From assembly GCA_035525055.1 (NCBI GenBank), contig DATLEZ010000007.1, positions 1 to 16,308 on the forward strand: a DNA stretch of 16,308 nucleotides, read 5' to 3'. The translations under genes and the position numbers were made by a program. The stretch's first letter is position 1; each line of letters starts with the position of its first letter. Origin of the DNA: DATEEG01 sp035525055 (GTDB lineage: Bacteria; Actinomycetota; Acidimicrobiia; Spongiisociales; ZC4RG35). Shown piece after piece: positions 1 through 7,408 of this stretch. Below the pieces are notes generated by a model. The model worked only from the letters and a program-made list of their open reading frames with translations, had not been told where the DNA came from and made no database searches.

Positions 1-307
1 TCTTCACCGGGCCTGTCGAGCATTCGATGCCCCCGGGGTCGATCGGCCCCAGGTTGAGAAGAATCCACGCCGCGCCGACCAGGGGGTGACCGGCGTAGGG
101 AATCTCGACCTTCGGGGTGAAGATTCGAGCCTTGGGCATCGACCCTTCGAACCAACTCAAGAAGATGGTCTCGGAGAAGGCGAGATCGGTCGCGATCTGC
201 TGCATCTTGTGATCGTCCAGACCCAGGATGTCAGTGACCACGCCCAGGGAATTCCCACCCGAACCGTCCCTCGTGAACACTCGCAGCACATAGCAATGCC
301 GTGGCAT
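1..307 (-). CDS. PhzF-family isomerase/epimerase, 5' part only
   Basis: The minus strand is open from an ATG at 307-305 to the window edge, giving about 102 N-terminal residues. They begin MPRHCYVLRVFTRDGSGGNS and continue with LAFSETIFL and ARIFTPKVEIPYAGHPLVGAA. These match the N-terminal signature of the PhzF family: a GN(S/P)xxVV-like turn, an FSET segment carrying the glutamate used as general acid/base in PhzF, and RxFTPxxEIPxAGHP. Family members are cytosolic isomerases or epimerases with a diaminopimelate-epimerase-like fold. The substrate of most members is unknown and cannot be read here. An upstream ATG at 343 is in the same frame but meets a TAG after five codons, so 307 is the start. 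There is no clear Shine-Dalgarno site; a TATCTT hexamer lies 7 nt before the ATG, which suggests a leaderless mRNA. The C-terminal two thirds are outside the window. Confidence 0.85.
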   Translation of the reverse strand, partial: MPRHCYVLRVFTRDGSGGNSLGVVTDILGLDDHKMQQIATDLAFSETIFLSWFEGSMPKARIFTPKVEIPYAGHPLVGAAWILLNLGPIDPGGIECSTGPVK

Positions 308-314
308 CGGAGCG

Positions 315-320
315 AAGATA
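315..320 (-). promoter_or_regulatory. Candidate -10 box of the PhzF gene (leaderless)
   Basis: Reading the minus strand, TATCTT ends 7 nt before the ATG at 307. A -10 hexamer at this distance puts the transcription start at or next to the A of ATG, so the mRNA would have no leader. No convincing -35 box is seen. This is pattern matching only; similar arrangements precede the genes starting at 2191 and 13219. Confidence 0.4.
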
Positions 321-402
321 CCCGACTACCGTCGCTCAGCCATGATCGATCTCTCCCAACCAGATGACTGATCGACTCACGACCGGAAACGCCTAACCGG
401 AA

Positions 403-663
403 ATGCCTGACATCCTCGGCATCGACACCTTGTTCGCCGAGTTGGTGACCGGCCTTGGCCTGGCCCTGCTGGTGGGCAACCTCCTGGCCTGGCGCAAGCA
501 TCGCAAAGGCGAGCACCCCCGCGGTGTCGAGGGCGAGTTCCGTCAGGGCCGGGTGTTGTTCCTCCTGGTCATCGGCCTCCTCATGACCGTGTGGGGGGTG
601 GCATCGATGCTCACTGGCAACCCCGATACGACCTCCAGCGCCGTCATCGGGACCCTTTGGTAA
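403..663 (+). CDS. Small two-helix membrane protein of unknown function
   Basis: An 86-residue protein. Two hydrophobic stretches are visible: about residues 11-30 (FAELVTGLGLALLVGNLLAW) and 49-70 (around VLFLLVIGLLMTVWGVASML). They are joined by a short basic loop containing RKHRKGEHPRG, which suggests that the loop faces the cytoplasm with both ends outside. I recognise no family. It lies between the divergent PhzF gene and tRNA-Gly/dcd on the same strand. The ATG at 403 is preceded only by a weak GGAA, so the start is uncertain. The compositional pattern and the lack of any competing ORF with recognisable homology support it as real, but no function can be assigned. Confidence 0.65.
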   Translation: MPDILGIDTLFAELVTGLGLALLVGNLLAWRKHRKGEHPRGVEGEFRQGRVLFLLVIGLLMTVWGVASMLTGNPDTTSSAVIGTLW

Positions 664-681
664 CCTGCCCTCCCTTACCCC

Positions 682-752
682 GCGGATGTAGTTCAACGGC
701 AGAACACGGGCTTCCCAAGCCCGGAGTGGGGGTTCGATTCCCCTCATCCGCT
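682..752 (+). tRNA. tRNA-Gly (anticodon CCC)
   Basis: A 71-nt cloverleaf can be drawn by eye. The acceptor arm GCGGATG pairs with CATCCGC (745-751), followed by discriminator T752. The D stem is GTTC/GAAC. The anticodon stem CGGGC/GCCCG (707-711 and 719-723) encloses loop TTCCCAA, with anticodon CCC at 714-716, which decodes GGG. The T arm is GGGGG, loop TTCGATT, then CCCCT, with one G-T wobble. CCA is not encoded. It sits 54 bp before dcd on the same strand. Confidence 0.95.
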
Positions 753-791
753 CTCGACGCCCGCCATCGGGTGTTGATCGGTGGCTCTCTT

Positions 792-797
792 TACACT
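792..797 (+). promoter_or_regulatory. Candidate -10 box of dcd
   Basis: TACACT lies 9 nt before the dcd ATG at 807, so transcription would start within a few bases of the start codon. No good -35 box is at the usual distance, and dcd could also be transcribed together with the tRNA just upstream. Confidence 0.3.
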
Positions 798-806
798 CTC
801 GACCCG

Positions 807-1409
807 ATGATCCTCTCTGACCGCGACCTGAAGATCGAACTCGAGTCGGGGCGGGTCGTGGTCGACCCTCTCGGTCCCAATGCGATCCAGCCGTCGTCCA
901 TCGACCTGCGCATCGGCCGGCACTTCCGGATCTTCGCCAATACTCGATATCCGTACATCGACGTCCGCAAGCCAATGGAGGGACTGACCGAACTCGTGGA
1001 AGTGACCGGCGACGAGCCCTTCATCCTTCATCCTGGCGAGTTCGTCCTCGGGACAACGCTCGAGAGAGTCGCCATCCCCGATGACCTGGTCGGAAGATTG
1101 GAAGGTAAGAGCTCGCTAGGGCGCTTGGGCCTGCTCATCCACAGCACCGCAGGCTTCGTCGATGCCGGATTCGCCGGGAACCTCACCCTGGAACTGTCGA
1201 ACGTGGCCAACCTGCCGATCACCCTCTACCCGGGCATGAAGATCGGACAGATCAGTCTCTTCCGGATGAGCTCACCCGCCGAGCGCCCTTATGGATCCAA
1301 CCGGCTAGGGAGCAAGTACCTGGACCAGGTTGGTCCGACTCCTTCTCGCTATTGGGAGAATTTCGAGATCCCGCCCGAAGCTCAGCCCGACGGACCCAGC
1401 TCCAAGTAG
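807..1409 (+). CDS. dcd: dCTP deaminase, probably bifunctional (dUTP-forming and dUMP-forming)
   Basis: A 200-residue protein starting MILSDRDLKIELESGRVVV, the usual Dcd N-terminus, so the start is ATG 807 rather than any codon further upstream in the open frame. It carries GKSSLGRLGLLIHSTAGF (about residues 100-117), then DAGFAGNLTLELSN with the catalytic glutamate at about 129, then YPGMKIGQIS and a C-terminal PYGSNRLGSKY...GPTPSRYWENF lid segment. From memory this matches the Mycobacterium tuberculosis enzyme much more closely than the E. coli one. The mycobacterial type deaminates dCTP and also hydrolyses the dUTP to dUMP, feeding thymidylate synthesis in the cytosol; the bifunctionality here is inferred from that resemblance. 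The last 28 bp overlap the 3' end of the convergent hydrolase gene. Confidence 0.95.
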   Translation: MILSDRDLKIELESGRVVVDPLGPNAIQPSSIDLRIGRHFRIFANTRYPYIDVRKPMEGLTELVEVTGDEPFILHPGEFVLGTTLERVAIPDDLVGRLEGKSSLGRLGLLIHSTAGFVDAGFAGNLTLELSNVANLPITLYPGMKIGQISLFRMSSPAERPYGSNRLGSKYLDQVGPTPSRYWENFEIPPEAQPDGPSSK

Positions 1410-2191
1410 GCGCGTTCGAGAGCCTCTCGGGCGTAGTACTCCTCGTACGGCGACCCGGTGAGATCGATCTGATCGACCGACAGGCCGGCGTCGAGGGCGA
1501 GGCGGACCTGACGAGCGATCCAACCAAGGTCGAATCTGGTCACTACGAGGTATTCGACGTCGACCACATCGCCGTGCCCTGGCACCACGGTGGAGCGCGC
1601 CTCGGCCGCCAATCGCCCGACCGTATCGAACCACGCGATCGGGAACGAATCTCCAAAGCTGGGCGGCGCCCCCTCTTCAATCAGGTCTCCAGCGAAGGTC
1701 ACGTCGTTCGCGTGAAGAACGGCGTCGCTGTTGGTGTGGCCCCGGCCGTGATATGACACCTCAACTGTGCGGTTGCCGAGGTCGATCGTGGCTCGCTCCT
1801 CGAAGAGCTCGGTCGGGGGCGTGACCACCACCTTTCGGAATCCATCTGATTCTCCCGGATAGTCGATAAGAAGTTCATCGAGAGGGGTGAGGCCTCTCTC
1901 AATCAACTCACTCCGGCAGTTGACATGCCCCCAGATCGTTGATCCCTCGAAGACCTGGTTTCCGAAAGCGTGATCCCAGTGATAGTGGGTGTTGAACACC
2001 CAGCCGACCGGGAGCGGGGTGACAAGCCGGAGGTCTGAGAGCAACTCCTCGGCATGACCTGGATGGGACCGGGTGTCGATCAGGAGGACGGCCTCGGCGC
2101 CGATTACCAAACCGATGTTTTGATCTAGGAACTCGTACCGACGGCGGAAGATGCCATCGCCGAGTTCCTGCCAACGGTCAGAGATGGCCAT
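1382..2191 (-). CDS. Metallo-beta-lactamase-fold hydrolase
   Basis: A 269-residue protein with the full metal site of the metallo-beta-lactamase superfamily. THYHWDH is at about 68-74 (H69, H71, D73, H74), GHTNSD at 151-156 supplies H152, FAGD ends at D169, and VPGHGD supplies H206. Length and motif spacing fit the compact one-domain hydrolases, which include beta-lactamase-like, glyoxalase-II-like and quorum-lactonase-like enzymes. The substrate cannot be chosen from sequence. There is no signal peptide, so it is probably cytosolic. The ATG at 2191 is preceded by TAGGGT with a 6-nt gap and no Shine-Dalgarno site, which suggests leaderless transcription. Its stop codon lies inside dcd on the other strand. 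Confidence 0.88.
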   Translation of the reverse strand: MAISDRWQELGDGIFRRRYEFLDQNIGLVIGAEAVLLIDTRSHPGHAEELLSDLRLVTPLPVGWVFNTHYHWDHAFGNQVFEGSTIWGHVNCRSELIERGLTPLDELLIDYPGESDGFRKVVVTPPTELFEERATIDLGNRTVEVSYHGRGHTNSDAVLHANDVTFAGDLIEEGAPPSFGDSFPIAWFDTVGRLAAEARSTVVPGHGDVVDVEYLVVTRFDLGWIARQVRLALDAGLSVDQIDLTGSPYEEYYAREALERAYLELGPSG

Positions 2192-2197
2192 GGAGCG

Positions 2198-2203
2198 ACC
2201 CTA
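2198..2203 (-). promoter_or_regulatory. Candidate -10 box of the MBL-fold hydrolase gene (leaderless)
   Basis: On the minus strand TAGGGT is followed by CGCTCC and then the ATG at 2191. The same spacer word, CGCTCC plus one base, separates TATCTT from the ATG of the PhzF gene. No strong -35 box is visible. Confidence 0.4.
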
Positions 2204-2365
2204 CCCGCGGACTAGTTAGTTCGAGCGACCTAGATATGAATCTCAACCAAAGTGGCATGCTCACCGATACCAGGGCGGACAGCATCAGATTGGTAGCCGG
2301 TCGATATCTCTCCTCCTTCCAGAGAGACTCTTCCCAAGATCCTCCATCGGGCGGTTACCAGGGAT

Positions 2366-2393
2366 GGAAAGCGGCTCGCAAGAGCCGCTTTCC
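2366..2393 (-). terminator. Perfect 12-bp hairpin without U tract, between helicase and hydrolase genes
   Basis: GGAAAGCGGCTC (2366-2377) and its exact reverse complement (2382-2393) flank a 4-nt loop, GCAA on the plus strand. It lies 67 bp past the helicase stop and 174 bp before the hydrolase start, both minus-strand. No T run follows on either strand, so it would be an I-shaped terminator of the kind often described in actinobacteria, or an mRNA 3'-end stabiliser. The 2192-2459 gap holds no convincing gene; this hairpin and the one at 2426-2448 are all I see apart from the -10 box. Confidence 0.55.
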
Positions 2394-2425
2394 GCCTATT
2401 CCTGGCGCTTTTGCCGATCTTTGAG

Positions 2426-2448
2426 CCGGCCTGCAGCCGATCGGCCGG
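2426..2448 (-). terminator. Second weaker hairpin just downstream of the helicase gene
   Basis: CCGGCC (2426-2431) and GGCCGG (2443-2448) form a 6-bp all-GC stem with an 11-nt loop, starting 11 bp past the helicase stop codon. No T tract follows. It may act with the hairpin at 2366-2393 to end helicase transcription. Confidence 0.3.
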
Positions 2449-2459
2449 TTTCCAGCCCG

Positions 2460-5264
2460 TCAACCAGATGAAGGAGACCGCATCTCGGCCATCAGCTCGA
2501 GGAGCTCCTCCCCAAATGCCTCGAGCTTCATCGGGCCGATTCCCTTCACCCGGGCCAGAGAGGCTTCGTCAGCCGGGAGGCCCATCGCCAGCGCCCGCAG
2601 GGTCTCGTCGGAAAGAACGGTGTAGGCGGGCTTGCCGTTGGCGCGTTGGGTTCTCCAGGCTCGGAAACGCTCGAAGGCCATCACGTGGTTGGGGTGCGCC
2701 AGCTGGCGGGGAACTCCGAGCACCCTCACAACGGTTCCGAACTCGACCGTGAGGCGGGCTCCTTCGTCGCCGACCCTCGTTATGGCGCCGCCGGGGTCGA
2801 GATCGACCACCTCGTGGAGATAGCCGCCGTGATCGAAGCACAGGCCCTCTTGCGCCTCCACCGGATCAACAGCCGCCGCCGGATCAGGTGATGCCTTCTT
2901 GACCAGCCGGGAGGGGACCAACCTCGTCGGAGCCGGCTTTGGAACTGGAGAGCCTGGCTCGTTCATCTCAGCGAGAAACGGGGAAAGAGGCTTGCCGGGC
3001 ACGAGGGTCACGCTCGAGATGCCACGGGTTAGGCCAACGTGGAAAATCCGGCGCTCCTCCTCAATGCCATCGACCAGGCGGTGGGGCATCAATCCGGCCG
3101 TGACGTCATGCACGATGACGTGTTCCCACTCTCGACCCTTGACCGCGTGAATCGATGCCAGGGTCACTCCGGCCGGGTCGTTGGGAACGCTAAGGGCATC
3201 GGCCAACCATGCCCCGAAGCGGGCCGGATCGGGCTGAAGATGGCCCAGGACCATCAAGGCGTCGAGGTCATCACGATGTGACGCCACCGTCCCATGACTC
3301 CAGCCGTCGAGCGAGGAGGCACTCTGCTCGAGACCGTCCGAACCCACTCGATAGCGGATCTCGTCGATGAGGTCGATGGTCGAGCCTTCCCCGGCGACTT
3401 TCCGCACGGCCACGAGGTCGGCCAAGAACTCGCCGGCCTTCAGGGCGTCGCGGTCGCTGGCCTTGCTTTCCAGCCAGTTGATCAGGCGATCGACTTCGCC
3501 GACGGACCTCTGCCGGGCGATGAGGTCGAGGAGGGAGTGCCTCATCCCCCGCTTGGGTCGACGGGCGGCGTGTCGAAGATCGGCTGACCGGAAGGCTCCA
3601 TCGCGAGCGGTTCCAACCGAAAGCCAGGCCAGGGCGGCGCCAACGGCTGCCCGCGTCAGAAAGCGGCGATCAACACCGCCGTTGGTGGCGATGCCGTGAT
3701 GGCGCAGGACCACCTGCACCGGCGCCAGGGAGGCATTGACCCGGCTCAGCACCGCTACGTCGGTCGGGGGCGCGGTCTCGAGCAACTCGACGACCCTGGC
3801 GGCGGTCCGCAGGGCTGCAGGCTCATCACCGGCCACCACCCGTAGGGCCGAGCGATCGTCCACCGCGCTCGGCCGGGGCCTGATCTTCTTGTCGACTCTC
3901 AGCGCATTGCGGGAGAGGAGGTTGGAGGCGGCACTCACTACCTCGGTCGGGCACCGGTAGTTGACCTCGAGAGCGTGCAGGAACGAACCCGGGAAGTAGT
4001 CATTGAACCTGACCAGCCATTCGGGAGTGGCCCCGGCGTAGCCGTAGATCGTCTGGTCGTCGTCTCCGACCCCGAAGACCTCACCGGCCGGCCCAGATAG
4101 GAGGCGAAACAGCAACATATGGGCTGGGGTGAGATCCTGGAACTCATCGACCAGGAGCAAGCGGGCGAAACGTTGCGTCCGATGGCGGAAGGCCGCATCG
4201 GCCATCAGTCGATCGATGGCACCGATGACCTGCTCATCGAAGTCGGCCTCGTTGCGCTCGCTCAGAAGGTCCCGGTAGCGAACGGACACATCCTCCAGTC
4301 CTATGACATCAGGCAAGTCGCCGATCACGTCTTCGGGGTGCTGCAGGCCTAGCCGGACCCGTCCGAGCGCTTCCAGCCAGGGAGCGATCGGATCTGTCTC
4401 TACCTTTCTCGGCACCTCGACGAGAGTGGATAACAACTCCCGAACCGCCGCCTCTTCAATGGTCCGGATTCCGGGAGGGAGGAGGCGCAACCCGAGAGCG
4501 TTGAGGGTGCGCACCCTGAGACCGCGGAGGTCGGCCGTCCGGCTCTTGAGTTCTTCGGCAGCCCTCCGGTTGAAGGCGACCACTGCGATCGCGTTGGATG
4601 GGAGGCGCCAAGCGGTGAGCAAAAGACGGGCTCGCTCGGTCAGGACCCTCGTCTTGCCGGATCCGGCCGGTGCGATGACCCGGGCGCCGCCACCGGGATG
4701 AAGGACCGCGGCCAACTGGTCAGGGGCGAGTTCGGCATCAGTTCGATTGTCCCCGAGCGGCTCGAGCACACCATGCTCGATCGAGATTCGATGGAGGACG
4801 GGCTTCCCAACCCGGCTCGCCAGACCGATGTCGATAGGGCCTCCGTCACACAGGACCTCAGTGTCCCCCACCACGACGAGGTCCGCAGCTCCGCCGGGGA
4901 CGGCTCCGAGCGCGAGGGCATCATTCGACCATCGATATCGCAGGTCGGCGCCCCGGCCATCGATCGAGTTGGCCCAGACACCGTGATGAAGACGTTCGCC
5001 GACGAAGTCATGCATCACCGACAGCTCCCAGGGCTGGAGGCCCGAGACGCTCTCGGCAGGGGGATGTTCAGGGTCGTCGAGTCCCAGGCCCGGGACCAAA
5101 GAGATCACTAGTGGTTGGCGAGATCGCCAGGCCTGACCCAACGCATCAGCGAGGAGGGGAGTCACCGCGCCCACCTCAACCCGTTCGCACACTTCCCAGG
5201 GAGGCGGGGGAGATTGACCGGGCCGGACGACTATCGAGCGGCCAGAGGCCCGCGGGTCGATCAT
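2460..5264 (-). CDS. UvrD/Rep-like superfamily 1 DNA helicase with C-terminal HRDC domain
   Basis: A 934-residue protein if started at ATG 5264. All SF1A motifs are present: Q-motif-like LAPDQLAAVL, Walker A APAGSGKT at about 198-205, DEFQD at 373-377, GDDDQTIYGYAGA from 400, NYRC at 435-438, HAVKGREWEHV near 706-716 and RRIFHVGLTRG near 738-748. Residues 863-934 resemble an HRDC domain (FRAWRTQRANGKPAY, then RVKGIGPMKLEAFGEELLEL), as in actinobacterial UvrD2. It should unwind DNA 3' to 5' using ATP in repair or replication restart. The first 180 residues precede the helicase core and match no domain I know. The frame also allows a TTG start at 5306, but that would translate part of the 14-bp repeat array; ATG 5264 has GGAAG just upstream and is preferred. 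It follows dnaB on the same strand. Confidence 0.92.
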   Translation of the reverse strand: MIDPRASGRSIVVRPGQSPPPPWEVCERVEVGAVTPLLADALGQAWRSRQPLVISLVPGLGLDDPEHPPAESVSGLQPWELSVMHDFVGERLHHGVWANSIDGRGADLRYRWSNDALALGAVPGGAADLVVVGDTEVLCDGGPIDIGLASRVGKPVLHRISIEHGVLEPLGDNRTDAELAPDQLAAVLHPGGGARVIAPAGSGKTRVLTERARLLLTAWRLPSNAIAVVAFNRRAAEELKSRTADLRGLRVRTLNALGLRLLPPGIRTIEEAAVRELLSTLVEVPRKVETDPIAPWLEALGRVRLGLQHPEDVIGDLPDVIGLEDVSVRYRDLLSERNEADFDEQVIGAIDRLMADAAFRHRTQRFARLLLVDEFQDLTPAHMLLFRLLSGPAGEVFGVGDDDQTIYGYAGATPEWLVRFNDYFPGSFLHALEVNYRCPTEVVSAASNLLSRNALRVDKKIRPRPSAVDDRSALRVVAGDEPAALRTAARVVELLETAPPTDVAVLSRVNASLAPVQVVLRHHGIATNGGVDRRFLTRAAVGAALAWLSVGTARDGAFRSADLRHAARRPKRGMRHSLLDLIARQRSVGEVDRLINWLESKASDRDALKAGEFLADLVAVRKVAGEGSTIDLIDEIRYRVGSDGLEQSASSLDGWSHGTVASHRDDLDALMVLGHLQPDPARFGAWLADALSVPNDPAGVTLASIHAVKGREWEHVIVHDVTAGLMPHRLVDGIEEERRIFHVGLTRGISSVTLVPGKPLSPFLAEMNEPGSPVPKPAPTRLVPSRLVKKASPDPAAAVDPVEAQEGLCFDHGGYLHEVVDLDPGGAITRVGDEGARLTVEFGTVVRVLGVPRQLAHPNHVMAFERFRAWRTQRANGKPAYTVLSDETLRALAMGLPADEASLARVKGIGPMKLEAFGEELLELMAEMRSPSSG

Positions 5265-5274
5265 GTCTTCCAGC

Positions 5275-5371
5275 TCAACTGTGCCAAATCCAGACAGCGC
5301 TGCCAATCAACTGTGCCAAATCAGCTTTGCCAAGTCAGCTCTGCCAAATCAACTTTGCCATATCAGCTCTG
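5275..5371. repeat. 14-bp (2 x 7) degenerate tandem repeat between dnaB and the helicase gene
   Basis: On the plus strand TCAACTGTGCCAAA recurs at 5275 and 5307. Related units follow: TCAGCTTTGCCAAG (5321), TCAGCTCTGCCAAA (5335), TCAACTTTGCCATA (5349) and a partial unit at 5363. A diverged 18-bp unit occupies 5289-5306. On the minus strand each unit reads TGA followed by YTTGGCA-like sequence, so every unit begins with a TGA. The first of these, at 5365-5363, is the dnaB stop codon. The array ends just before the preferred helicase ATG. Confidence 0.9.
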
Positions 5372-6718
5372 ATCGCGGCCCAGGTCGGCGAAACGCGTGA
5401 AGTCGGGGAGGAAAGTCATGTCGACGGAGCCGGTAGCGCCTGCCCGGTGTTTGGCGATGATGACCTCGGCCATACCCTTCTTGTCGAGGTCATCGGGGTG
5501 GTAGTACTCGTGTCGGTAGATGAACATCACGACATCCGAGTCCTGTTCGAGGGCCCCGCTCTCCCTGAGGTCGGATAGCCGGGGTCGGCGGTCCTCGCGC
5601 TGTTCCACAGAACGGTTGAGTTGGGACACCGCAATGATCGGCACTCTGAGCTCACTGGCGAGGTTCTTGAGGCCTCGACTGATCTCGGCGATTTCCTGCT
5701 GACGGTTTTCCCGGTTGGAACCTTGCATGAGTTGGAGGTAGTCGACCACCACGAGGTCAAGACCACGGGCTCGCTGCAATCGGCGGCACTTGGCGCGGAT
5801 GTCGGTGACGGTGACGACCGACGAGTCATCGATGAAGATCGGTGCCTTGTACATACGACCGGCGGCCGCGACCACCCGGTCCCAGTTCTGAGCACCGAGT
5901 TGACCGGAGCGAAGCTTGCCCGAGTCGACCCTGCCCACCGAGCAGAGGATTCGCTGAACGACCTCCTCCTTGGCCATTTCCAAACTGAACAAGGCAATGA
6001 CCTTGCCGAGAACCGCAGCATTGGTAGCGATGTTGAGAGTCAGAGCTGACTTGCCCATTGAGGGCCGGGCGGCGATCACGACGAGGTTGGCCGGTTGAAG
6101 GCCGGCGAGCATCTTGTCGAGGTCGCGGAATCCGGTCGCCAGGCCCGTGATGTCTGAACCGTTGGCTTCGAGAGTCTCGATGTGCTCGATGACTTCCTGA
6201 AAGAGCGGCCCGACCTCGAGCATGTGCTGGCTGGCCCGTTTTTCGGCCACTCCCAGTATCTGCTGCTCGGCGCGGTCCATAACCCCGGCGATCTCGTCTT
6301 CGGTGCGGAAAGCGAGGTCGGTGACAGCTCCACCCGCCTTGATCAACGATCGCCGGAGACCGTGCTCTTCGACGATGTTGGCGTAGTACTCGATGTTCGA
6401 CGCGGTCGGAACGACGTCAAGCAGCCTGGTGAGGTAACCGATGCCACCAACCTTGTCGAGGGCGGAGCGGCGACGCAGCTCCTCCGACACGGTGACAGCG
6501 TCGAGAGGTTGGTTGGTGTTGTAGAGGGTGAGAATCGCTTCGAAGATGCTCTGATGGGCCGGAACGTAGAAGTCCTCGGGTATCAGCTTGTCCATCACCT
6601 CGTTGGCTGCCACATCCGAGAGAAGCACCGCTCCCAGCACCGACTCCTCGGCCTCCCGGGAGTGAGGGGGCACGCGAAGTGTCGAACGATCGGTAGGGCG
6701 GTCAAGCGTTGAGGTCAT
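5363..6718 (-). CDS. dnaB: Replicative DNA helicase DnaB
   Basis: A 451-residue protein of normal DnaB length with no intein. The N-terminal primase-interaction domain is at about 18-120 (PPHSREAEESVLGAVLLS onward, with PEDFY and LYNTNQPLDAVTV). The RecA-like motor domain begins near 190. Walker A ARPSMGKSA is at about 217-225, FSLEM at 244-248, Walker B DLVVVDYLQLM at 321-331, the AVSQLNRSVEQR segment at 363-374, and the KHRAGATG region bearing the intersubunit arginine at 423-430. It is the hexameric 5'-3' helicase of the replication fork. The start ATG at 6718 follows GAGGA with good spacing. The order rpsF-ssb-rpsR-rplI-dnaB is conserved in many bacteria, but a strong terminator at 6857-6880 separates dnaB from the ribosomal genes, so it probably has its own promoter in 6719-6856. 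Its stop codon starts the 14-bp repeat array. Confidence 0.97.
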   Translation of the reverse strand: MTSTLDRPTDRSTLRVPPHSREAEESVLGAVLLSDVAANEVMDKLIPEDFYVPAHQSIFEAILTLYNTNQPLDAVTVSEELRRRSALDKVGGIGYLTRLLDVVPTASNIEYYANIVEEHGLRRSLIKAGGAVTDLAFRTEDEIAGVMDRAEQQILGVAEKRASQHMLEVGPLFQEVIEHIETLEANGSDITGLATGFRDLDKMLAGLQPANLVVIAARPSMGKSALTLNIATNAAVLGKVIALFSLEMAKEEVVQRILCSVGRVDSGKLRSGQLGAQNWDRVVAAAGRMYKAPIFIDDSSVVTVTDIRAKCRRLQRARGLDLVVVDYLQLMQGSNRENRQQEIAEISRGLKNLASELRVPIIAVSQLNRSVEQREDRRPRLSDLRESGALEQDSDVVMFIYRHEYYHPDDLDKKGMAEVIIAKHRAGATGSVDMTFLPDFTRFADLGRDQS

Positions 6719-6856
6719 TGGTTCCTCATCCTGGGGGTCGGGTGTGACACTTTTCCGGGCGTCTTCAGTCGGGCACGTTTTCTATGAAGGCGCGTCTGCC
6801 TCGCCGACAGACCAGGGGGAAGTGCCACCAACTTAGGGCCTGAACCCCGGAACGGG

Positions 6857-6880
6857 AAAACCCACCTAGAGGTGGGTTTT
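6857..6880 (-). terminator. Rho-independent terminator after rplI
   Basis: AAAACCCACC (6857-6866) pairs exactly with GGTGGGTTTT (6871-6880) around a 4-nt TAGA loop. Read on the minus strand the stem ends in TTTT. It is 81 bp past the rplI stop and well before dnaB, so it should end the rpsF-ssb-rpsR-rplI transcript. The structure is symmetric, but no plus-strand gene approaches from the left. Confidence 0.8.
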
Positions 6881-6913
6881 CGCGGTGTCTCTCTTGTCTT
6901 CTATCCCAGGCCC

Positions 6914-6964
6914 AAGTTCTGAAGTTCGACTGCCTACTGCCTGCTAATCACTGCCTACTGATCA
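6914..6964. repeat. Heptanucleotide repeat array beginning at the rplI stop codon
   Basis: On the plus strand ACTGCCT occurs at 6929, 6936 and 6950, with GCTAATC (6943) and ACTGATC (6957) in the same 7-bp register, and AAGTTCTG/AAGTTCG just left. On the minus strand the array starts at the rplI stop, reading TGATCAG and then TAGGCAG. Heptads carrying TGA or TAG recur, so stops appear in all three frames. Confidence 0.85.
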
Positions 6965-7408
6965 GGCGGGGATGACGTCGATCGTCACCGGGAACTCGAC
7001 GTCGGGATGAAGGCGAATCTGGACCTGATGCAGACCGATGTCCTTGATCGGCTCCGGGAGATCGACGTGCTTGCGCTCGATCTCGATCCCCGTGAACTTG
7101 CGGATCCCCTCGACGACATCGCCGACAGTGACCGATCCGTACAAGCGGCCCTCGTCGCCGGCCTGAGCAGCGAGCACGACGCGGGTTCCGGCCAGGCCGG
7201 TCGCCAGTTTTTGGGCATCGTCACGCGCTTTGCGCTCGACAGCTACCCGGCTAGCGGTCGCCTTTTCCGCCGCCTCGACGTTGCCGGCCGTGGCTTTGGC
7301 GGCGAGCTTGCGGGGAAGCAGGTAGTTGCGGGCGTAGCCGTCAGACACATCGACGATGGATCCGCGCTCGCCGAGATCGGCGACATCAGCGGTGAGAACG
7401 ACCTTCAT
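6962..7408 (-). CDS. rplI: 50S ribosomal protein L9
   Basis: A 148-residue protein with the L9 signature. MKVVLTADVADLGERGSIVDVSDGYARNYLLPRKLA forms the N-terminal rRNA-binding domain. A charged connecting helix spans about residues 41-75. The C-terminal domain contains GRLYGSVTVGDVVEGI and ends HPDVEFPVTIDVIPA. It binds 23S rRNA near the base of the L1 stalk. Its ATG overlaps the rpsR stop by 4 nt (ATGA), implying translational coupling. The stop codon is the first triplet of a 7-bp repeat array. Confidence 0.97.
   Translation of the reverse strand: MKVVLTADVADLGERGSIVDVSDGYARNYLLPRKLAAKATAGNVEAAEKATASRVAVERKARDDAQKLATGLAGTRVVLAAQAGDEGRLYGSVTVGDVVEGIRKFTGIEIERKHVDLPEPIKDIGLHQVQIRLHPDVEFPVTIDVIPA

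Noticed and set aside
157..975. Long minus-strand ORF (272 codons)
   Set aside because: It runs through the small membrane gene, the tRNA and the start of dcd, and its Arg/Gly-rich translation matches nothing. It is an antisense shadow in GC-rich DNA.
5275..5371. CRISPR array
   Set aside because: The units are 14 bp with no spacers, and no cas genes are in the window. It is a degenerate tandem repeat.
5363..6718. Intein in DnaB
   Set aside because: DnaB is a common intein host, but motor motifs are spaced normally and the length is 451 residues, so none is present.
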